From: Symbiodinium natans
Lineage: Eukaryota; Sar; Dinophyceae; Suessiales; Symbiodiniaceae
Direction: 5' to 3'
NCBI GenBank assembly: GCA_905221605.1
Contig: CAJNDS010000925.1
Span: forward strand, 1-50,948
DNA: 50,948 nt
Part shown: positions 44,801 through 50,948 of the stretch, piece by piece
Position numbering within the stretch: the stretch's first letter is position 1
How the letters are laid out: each line of letters begins with the position of its first letter
Position numbers and translations under genes: made by a program
The notes under the pieces: generated by a model
Seen by the model: only the letters and a program-made list of their open reading frames with translations
Told to the model about the DNA's origin: nothing
The model's database searches: none

Positions 44801-45187
44801 CTGCCAGGAGCCGCGCATTCACCCGCGGCCCCAAACTCCGGGCCATGGCGCGGAAGACGTCCTCGGGGCTCCGCAGGAGGGGCACCCGGCCTCCTCGGCC
44901 TCCCATCATGCGCTCCACGGAATCCATCCTGCAGGGCGGAAGTCGGGTGGGCCCTCGGGGAAAAGTTAAACATTTCTATGCAAGTATAGGAAAAAACTCT
45001 ATAAATCTATATACACACATACATATGTAGAGGGTGATGAAGAGGATTATCGGGCCCATAGAACTTTAACACTCGCTCCAACATCAATCCCAGCATCTCC
45101 ACTGTCTTTGGAGCAGAGGCGCCGACCCCAGCCACGCGGGACAGTTCGCCGATCAGGAATTGCTGGTTCTCGCGGCTGCTCTGGCGC
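41882..45187 (-). CDS. DNA (cytosine-5) methyltransferase
   Basis: Transfers methyl from S-adenosylmethionine to cytosine C5 in DNA, in the nucleus. Exons: 45071-45187 (ELSRVAGVGASAPKT), 43630-44928, 42887-43469 and 41882-42397. Counting from the internal Met at 44927: motif I LHLATGCSGAEAP (about 234-246), motif IV GGFPCTPFS with catalytic Cys about 321, motif VI ENVRG (about 363), and motif VIII LPQKRPR split over a GA-AG intron and continuing VYIVMVRDD. Exon 3 holds the recognition region and LLGEECLKLNGFP (motif IX area). Exon 4 opens ELIFLAGNAMSVPVIGAVI (motif X), then has a Ser/Glu-rich tail ending FPKWQEYWE-stop. Joins are exactly in phase (donors GT, GA, GT). Motif IV reads PCT instead of the usual PCQ. 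The gene extends upstream of 45187, where exons were not found. Family certain; subclass not assigned. Confidence 0.93.
42609..42676. repeat. TA/TG microsatellite in a methyltransferase intron
   Basis: TATATGTATATG-type microsatellite in the intron 42398-42886. Confidence 0.95.
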
Positions 45188-46532
45188 CTTGGCTAAAGTA
45201 ACAGTCACTGATACACTTGTTGCAGGCTTCAACCCAATTATGCTGCCCCAATAATGCCCTATAACCAAGTGTGCTGAGGGTTGTTATGAACTGTCAAGGG
45301 CTTATGTCTGACCCCGTTGGGAAGGGAGGCATGGGTCAACATGCACGCATGGATGTGCGTGATATCCGATGCGGAACGCAGCCTGGAAAACCATCATGGT
45401 GCGGCTGAATTGTGGAGACCGTATTTGATGAGCTGTTGCCAGATATGGCCAAATGATAAGAGGGTGTCGAAAGCGGAGCTGCACCTGCAAGTGGAGGAAT
45501 GACAATGACAATGAAGACTATTTTGGAGACAGTGCTCGGCACTCTGCTTCTGTATTTGTACTGAAAGGGTTCTGTTTCGTTTTGATGCGAGAAGCAGGTT
45601 TTTAGGAGTTCAGGGTCCAGGTGACATGCGCCAGTGGCAAGACACTATCGATGTTTTTACTGGGGTGCGATAAGACAGATGATAGTCACAAATGATGGCA
45701 TAATTCTTGTCAAGGTCACAGCTCAGGATGGATAGACCGTGGGAAACAACTGCTGTTTGCTTTGCTGCAACAGGCTGACAAAGTGAGAGGGTATGCCGAT
45801 CTGTGCACAACTCCTTTGACTTTGATTTAGCATGGCGACGCAAGCCGGTCGGAAGCATTGTGACGAGAACTATTCTTGGCTTCAATCATGTTGCAGTACT
45901 GACGTCGTGCAAGCTGGCGAGGCCCGGTGTCCACAGGGTGTATGTGGTGACTTGAAACGACTGACCTCTGGATTGGGAGCGCGGCTGCGCAAATGCGCTG
46001 GGCAGAAATGGTGCAGGGGAGTGTCTGGGACCATGATGGCTGCGGCGGTCAGTGCATGTTGACGCCTGAATTTCTCTGTTGAGGTCATCTGTCGTGTTGC
46101 GTGTTGCTGCGTTCCACTTTTTCAAATCATGGGCTTGACTGCTTGGCAGTGGTGCTTCGGTGGGGTGGCCGAATCCACAGCTGGATGCTCGAACTAGGCT
46201 GTGCGTTGTTTTAAGCCTTTTTAGGGGACGCGGGAGAGCCTCTGCAGCAAACACCCAGTTACCCAACTCATGCAGCCACACAGTGACGGCAGTCTAAGCT
46301 TTTCGTATGGATCCACTACTCGCTCACCGTCACGGTGTCTTCGTGCCTGCTGGCCGGTGCAATGCCCGGGTCTATGTTTTTTAGGGGTCATTTTGAGCAG
46401 CTCATAGTTGCCGGGCTTGAAGGCCCAAACTACGCTATGTCTGACCCGACACACCGCGCTGCAATGCGACAGGAAGACGGGAGGCCGGGACGGCGCATAA
46501 TCTTCTTGGGGAAAACGACTCTAAACAACAAG
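45188..46532. other. Upstream of methyltransferase exon, no exon resolved
   Basis: The methyltransferase exon at 45071-45187 begins mid-codon, so coding exons should lie here or beyond. Scattered open pieces on the minus strand (for example LKKWNAATRNTTDDLNRE near 46090-46150) could not be tied in. Confidence 0.4.
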
Positions 46533-47291
46533 TCATGTAAGCAGTACCACGCAGACGAACGAGTATGGAATAGAAAATGATGAGCTGCAGACGAAGCACA
46601 TGGACTCTTCAAGGTGATTTCGTGCAATCTCGATGTCGAGGGTGGCAAGGCTAAAAATTTCTTCTTGGACACGAGTGTACTCCGCCAGCTGGCCAAGGAG
46701 GCCTTGGCCACATCGCTGGGAGATGTAGGCCACGAATGGATCCAGCCGCCGAGATCCTCTGTGACTGCTTCTTGGGAGGTGCTCTTGTCGGAGGAAAGCC
46801 CGGAACACGAACAGGCTGCCGCAATTACTCTTGCCGCAGACGTCACATGTCCACCTGCCGCTCATCCCATCCGTTCGTTTGGCTGGTTTCATCTTGCTGG
46901 CATCCCTAGTGAACTTGTCACCATCCGACTGAGCGACCCAATTAAACCTTTGGCGATGTGCTTTGGCGATTGGCGAGTACTGGTACTTTTTCCCGATCTC
47001 CTCGCTCTGTGTATCATATACTTCTCCTTTGGACAGTTCCTTTTTACCTTTCTTTACAAGGAAGATTGGTGTCGGATCCTCGTCACCAGCTTGCCAACCA
47101 ATAACGGCGTCTTCCAAATTCGTCTCTTGTGCTTCCCTCGGCCGCGAATCGCCCAGACTGGCGACACTAGTGACTGGCAAGCCATTCTTGTCATTCTGGC
47201 GGCCAGTCTTCAACAGGCGATTTGAATCTGGATCTGGACTCTTCAGCAGGTCGGCAAGCACGCGAGGTCGCTTGGAGGGAGGCTCCCCCAT
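46533..47291 (-). CDS. Unrecognised 252-residue protein with a Cys/His cluster
   Basis: ATG at 47291 opens MGEPPSKRPRVLADLLKSPD (basic, possible nuclear-localisation signal), then a charged, disordered part with IFLVKKGKKELSKGEVYD and a central RWTCDVCGKSNC with downstream His residues (EHLPRSSH), which could bind zinc (C-x2-C then H-x5-H with an unusual 18-residue spacer). A helical end (LGQLAEYTRVQEEIFSL) follows. The ORF is continuous, but CGKSN lies on a possible GT donor (about 46846), so the latter part may be an intron or a second exon. No family is recognised; a nuclear role is only suggested by composition. Confidence 0.55.
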   Translation of the reverse strand: MGEPPSKRPRVLADLLKSPDPDSNRLLKTGRQNDKNGLPVTSVASLGDSRPREAQETNLEDAVIGWQAGDEDPTPIFLVKKGKKELSKGEVYDTQSEEIGKKYQYSPIAKAHRQRFNWVAQSDGDKFTRDASKMKPAKRTDGMSGRWTCDVCGKSNCGSLFVFRAFLRQEHLPRSSHRGSRRLDPFVAYISQRCGQGLLGQLAEYTRVQEEIFSLATLDIEIARNHLEESMCFVCSSSFSIPYSFVCVVLLT

Positions 47292-47737
47292 TGCTTTGCT
47301 GCGACCTCCATAGCAGTTAAAGTATTACTCCTGGACTTGGGACTGTTGGAGCTGTTACAGTTTGAGAAGATGGAAAAAACCTGTCGCAATTCAACGTGTT
47401 TGAAGCTGCTGCACAATTAGGAAAACCACTTCCGCACCTCCATGAGCCTTTGACATCAAAAGTGGCAGGGTTGTTACAGTGAACAGCTGTCCTCCACGAG
47501 GTGACCGAAACTCAGTACATAAGGTTACTGCATTAAGCAAAATGTAAGTCGAGCGTGCTACTGAGGCTTCCTGCATCTGCGGCAAGACAAAGACAAAAAA
47601 AAGGTGCAACAGGGCTCCTCACCATTGCCGGCGTCCAGCGCTACCGCCATCACAGGCCCTGGTCACCACAGCATTTTTGCATCGTTGGAGAGCTACTGCA
47701 CTAGTTGATTGGATCTGTCGGCTCTTGACGATGCTAC

Positions 47738-47836
47738 TACTGCCGTTACCGCTACCCTACTACTTCTTCTACTGCTACTACTACTACTACTGCTACTACT
47801 ACTACTACTACTACTGCTACTACTACTACTACTACA
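47738..47836. repeat. TAC/TGC trinucleotide array
   Basis: Imperfect TAC units with TGC interruptions. Confidence 0.93.
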
Positions 47837-48564
47837 GGGACCTGACTAAGTCATGCCTTGGTCATGCCCGGGAGGCCTTTCCCCAAGTAAGCGCTTGATT
47901 CCAGAAGTCACAACAAGTCATGCCCGAGGCCCCTTCCCCCAAGTAAGCGCTTACGCCAAAGATGTATATATTGAGCTTAGAAGTTTGGGGCCTGCTCGAC
48001 GAGGCCTTCACGCCAATGAAAAAACAACGTTTTGGTGAGTTCTAGGGAGGCTTGAAGAGGTTTAGGATGTTGTTGAGGGGGTGAGGGTTTTAAGGGGGTC
48101 AGGGGGTTTGTTGAAAGGGTACCAAATGGATCTTGGACCCCCGCCTGTGACCCCCCTGAAAAACGCCCGAGCAAACATATTTTTGCGTCTGGTTGAACGA
48201 TACCCTGTCCTGGATGTGTAAATGGGGTTGAACGATACCTTCGGGCTCGATTTGAAGCCACATGCCGATCAAAATCGATGTGGCATGAAGGATTCAAACA
48301 AGTTGCTGTGCCAAGGGCGAAACAGTTCACCATGTAAGCGCAACAAAGATATGCTTCAAACTACGTCCTCAGTGACAACGCCCAAACACTGCACTTGCTT
48401 GGCGTTTGGATGTTTCCAAGATGTTAAACCAGCAATGGTTCGGTTTGCATGAAAAACCTTGCACTTCCTAGGCGTTTAGGGAAGCGGGCACGACTTTTCA
48501 GAAAGCTTTCCCCGAGTGATTGATAGCATACACAAAAAATGGGTACGACTTTCACCACTGCCTG

Positions 48565-48726
<162 letters not shown>

Positions 48727-48933
48727 GAAGCAGAAATCCAAGCAAATGATCGGGCTGTGTGTCACGTCAAATGTCAATGGCGTGCCCGCTTTCAGCTCCA
48801 GGCCCGAACTTGGAGGCCTCGGCTGCGAGGCTTGGGGCTTAGGTTTGGTCAGTTTCGCACGTAAGGCGTAGCTGGCGTAGCCAATAAAAGTCATGTCCAT
48901 GGTTACTGCTCGTACTGGTACGAATCAGAGACT

Positions 48934-48934
48934 T

Positions 48935-48966
<32 letters not shown>

Positions 48967-49005
48967 GAGGAGGAGGAGGAGGAGGAGGAGGAGGAGGAGG
49001 AGGAG

Positions 49006-49041
<36 letters not shown>

Positions 49042-49047
49042 CAGCAA
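48934..49047. repeat. AGC, then AGG, then AGT trinucleotide blocks
   Basis: Three adjacent pure blocks that differ only in the third base: AGC (48934-48962), AGG (48963-49007), AGT (49008-49040). Confidence 0.95.
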
Positions 49048-49958
49048 CAGTAGCAGCAGACTCGCACTGGCACCTGGCAGGAGGCGCACAAGCCTCAGGA
49101 AAGCAAAGTAAGCGATTGAACAAGCAGAGGCATGAGCACTCTGCACAGCTGGGCAAGCAAAACAAAAGCATCGTCCACAGCGTATGCAAAATGAGCGCAT
49201 CGAAGAGCTATTCCTGTGGATCCCGCGACGGTCATGCCAAGGCCCTATCTCTCCCCTGAAATATGTGGCGTATCATGCTAGGCCACGGGCTCTGGAGCGA
49301 GTGCTGATGGCGATCTTGGCCACCTAGGCAGAGCCATGAGTGAGTTTAACAGTTTAACCAAGCCAACCGAAACGACGATGCTCATCAATTTTCCGGTCTG
49401 CACTGCCGACATCTGCTGCTAGCTGCATGCTCTGCTACGCAGAGGATGCAGTCGGCTCATGACACAGCATTGACACGATTGCCAGGTTTAGCTGCTATAG
49501 CGGTGGAGGAGGGTGGTCACACGAACCATCAAGGTGGACTTCGCCAACCCTCCTGTCGAATTGGACCGCGGTTTTGTGTCGCACTCCTCGCAAAATTGCG
49601 AAGGTCGACGTGGGTCATGGTCTTGCTTGGCAAAAGCTGGCAATTGGGTGGCTCATCCGGCCTTCAACCTGCTCTCGGATCGTTTGGGTGCGACACTGCG
49701 CATCTGTACAGGTACTGTGCAGCGTGCACAAGCTCATACCCGTGCTGTCTCCACCTCCATCATCTTGGCCGCTTCCCCTCCTGCTCGATGCCTCTTCCGT
49801 CCCCTATTGTGTTGTTGTGTTGGATGCGAGCCGCGTACCTTTGAGAACGTCGTTCAGATCCCTTGGGACAAGGAGGGAGAAACAAATTTGAAAACATGCT
49901 GTAGGTTTATATGTGTTCAACGCATCTCGGCGCCTCTGTGCCAAACTTTGGCATCATC

Positions 49959-50948
49959 CCAGCAGCAGCGCCTGGAACAGCAAGAAGCCGGCGACGTAGA
50001 GGTACGTGTGAACGAGGTACACAAACCTGGCAATACACACAGGTACATCCTCAAACCTATTAAAAAACCTGTCGAGCTGTGAGGCTATAAGTCTTGGGAG
50101 TGTCTTTGCTTGGTAAGAGCATGGTTCGGGGATGGTGTGCAGGGGTTTCGATCAAAAAGATCAAAAGGCCCATGGTCTGCCCCGTGAATGTTTGCACCTG
50201 GTAAGTGCTCCAAGTCTAGAGGAGTCTAGAGCTACAGTACATGCTGCCCCAGTGCCATCGCAACAGAGCCGAGCTGCCAGTTGCTATTGTATGGACCACA
50301 AGGGACGTCTTTCTGCACCATCACATACACGAGGCCGGTTTCCTGTGAGATGGGCTGGAGGTCCAGGGTCAATGCCATACCGTAGAGGTTCACAAAGACC
50401 ACCAGCAACATCCCCAAGCCGAAGTACACCCCAACGGCCAGAAAGGTCCAAGGTGGCATCATCGTACTCAAACGGCCATGAAATGCCCGGTCCACCATGA
50501 GCACAATCAGCTCCAGCAGCACGGGGAACCACGTCCTGGGGGCTGTCGGTTCACTACGACAGAATGCACGTGGAGCATGATAGACAATACAGACAACTAC
50601 CAGTTCTGGCGTCTTCTCTCCGCACGAGTGTCACCAAAGCACCGGAGAGCCCCGCTAGCCAGATGTTCTTCGCATGGGATGCTGTGGGCGATCGATGCCC
50701 TGGCAGAGCTCACCCACTCCAGACATAATCTTACAAAGCTTTTTGTGGGTATTGACGTAGGATTCGCGCTTTATACCTTAAGCCCCATACCCCACTCGGA
50801 CCCTATACGCCCTGGCCAATGCATTCTTCAAGAAGGTTCTCTTCAAGAAACGTAGCTGGCCTCGCCGCGCAAGGATGTCGGGGAAGTTATGAAGGAGGTG
50901 CACACGCCTCGTGACGGGGAAGACGTACTCTAGAGCATCCACGGTGAA
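49959..50948 (-). CDS. Exons of an unrecognised multi-pass membrane protein (partial)
   Basis: Three minus-strand pieces look coding. The frame from 50948 to about 50840 reads DALEYVFPVTRRVHLLHNFP. Exon 50381-50535 (after CCCCCAG) encodes a hydrophobic LLELIVLMVD and, after a short loop, TFLAVGVYFGLGMLLVVFVN, i.e. two likely membrane spans. Exon 49959-50026 (after TGCCAG) encodes VYLVHTYLYVAGFLLFQALL, a third. Their phases do not join directly (the middle exon ends in phase 1, the last begins in phase 2), so at least one exon is missing. The gene continues past the right edge. No family is recognised; transporter or channel is possible but unproven. Confidence 0.45.

Noticed and set aside
49513-50082. 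189-codon plus-strand ORF
   Set aside because: No motif, and it overlaps a minus-strand exon coding a clear membrane span (49959-50026).

Overview
The window is nuclear DNA of a eukaryote, most likely a dinoflagellate (Symbiodiniaceae-like). Every gene I could reconstruct lies on the minus strand, as in dinoflagellate unidirectional gene arrays. Coding DNA is cut into very short exons. Introns end in AG, usually followed by G, but mostly start with GC or GA: of about 41 introns placed by reading frame and protein-family match, roughly 22 start GC, 11 GT and 8 GA. TTTAGGG-type telomere-like repeats and a 13-nt match to the dinoflagellate spliced leader agree with this. I had no alignment or transcript data; exon borders come from reading frame, phase and conserved motifs.

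Layout, low to high coordinates (all minus strand, so transcription runs toward base 1): an acyl-CoA dehydrogenase-family gene running off the left edge (1-1188); a two-exon 56-residue protein gene (1956-2186); an RRM RNA-binding protein gene whose tail is built from tiny exons rich in Met, Gly, Cys and Pro (3023-13540), with a 7.9-kb intron holding an inverted-repeat element and a nested insertion; a complete 15-exon, 390-residue tyrosyl-tRNA synthetase gene (15718-28124) whose introns hold a terminal-inverted-repeat element, telomere-like DNA and long trinucleotide arrays; a four-exon 61-residue protein gene ending 56 bp upstream of the synthetase start codon (28181-28885); a repeat- and microsatellite-rich stretch; a 4.1-kb C-rich/G-rich higher-order array (32.9-37.0 kb) joined to a gene start at 37390; an unrecognised gene with a duplicated domain (39270-41399); a DNA cytosine-5 methyltransferase gene (41882-45187 and probably further upstream); an unrecognised 252-residue ORF (46533-47291); and exons of an unrecognised membrane protein at the right edge (49959-50948).

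The genes have unrelated housekeeping roles (fatty-acid or nitroalkane oxidation, RNA binding, translation, DNA methylation), as expected for dinoflagellate arrays, where mRNAs are matured by spliced-leader trans-splicing and neighbours need not share function. The least ordinary features are the ladder of 15-99 bp microexons in the RRM gene, the 1.33-kb hairpin-rich insertion with a conserved 16-18 nt loop on three different stems, and the exon-like modules repeated in the 33-37 kb array.
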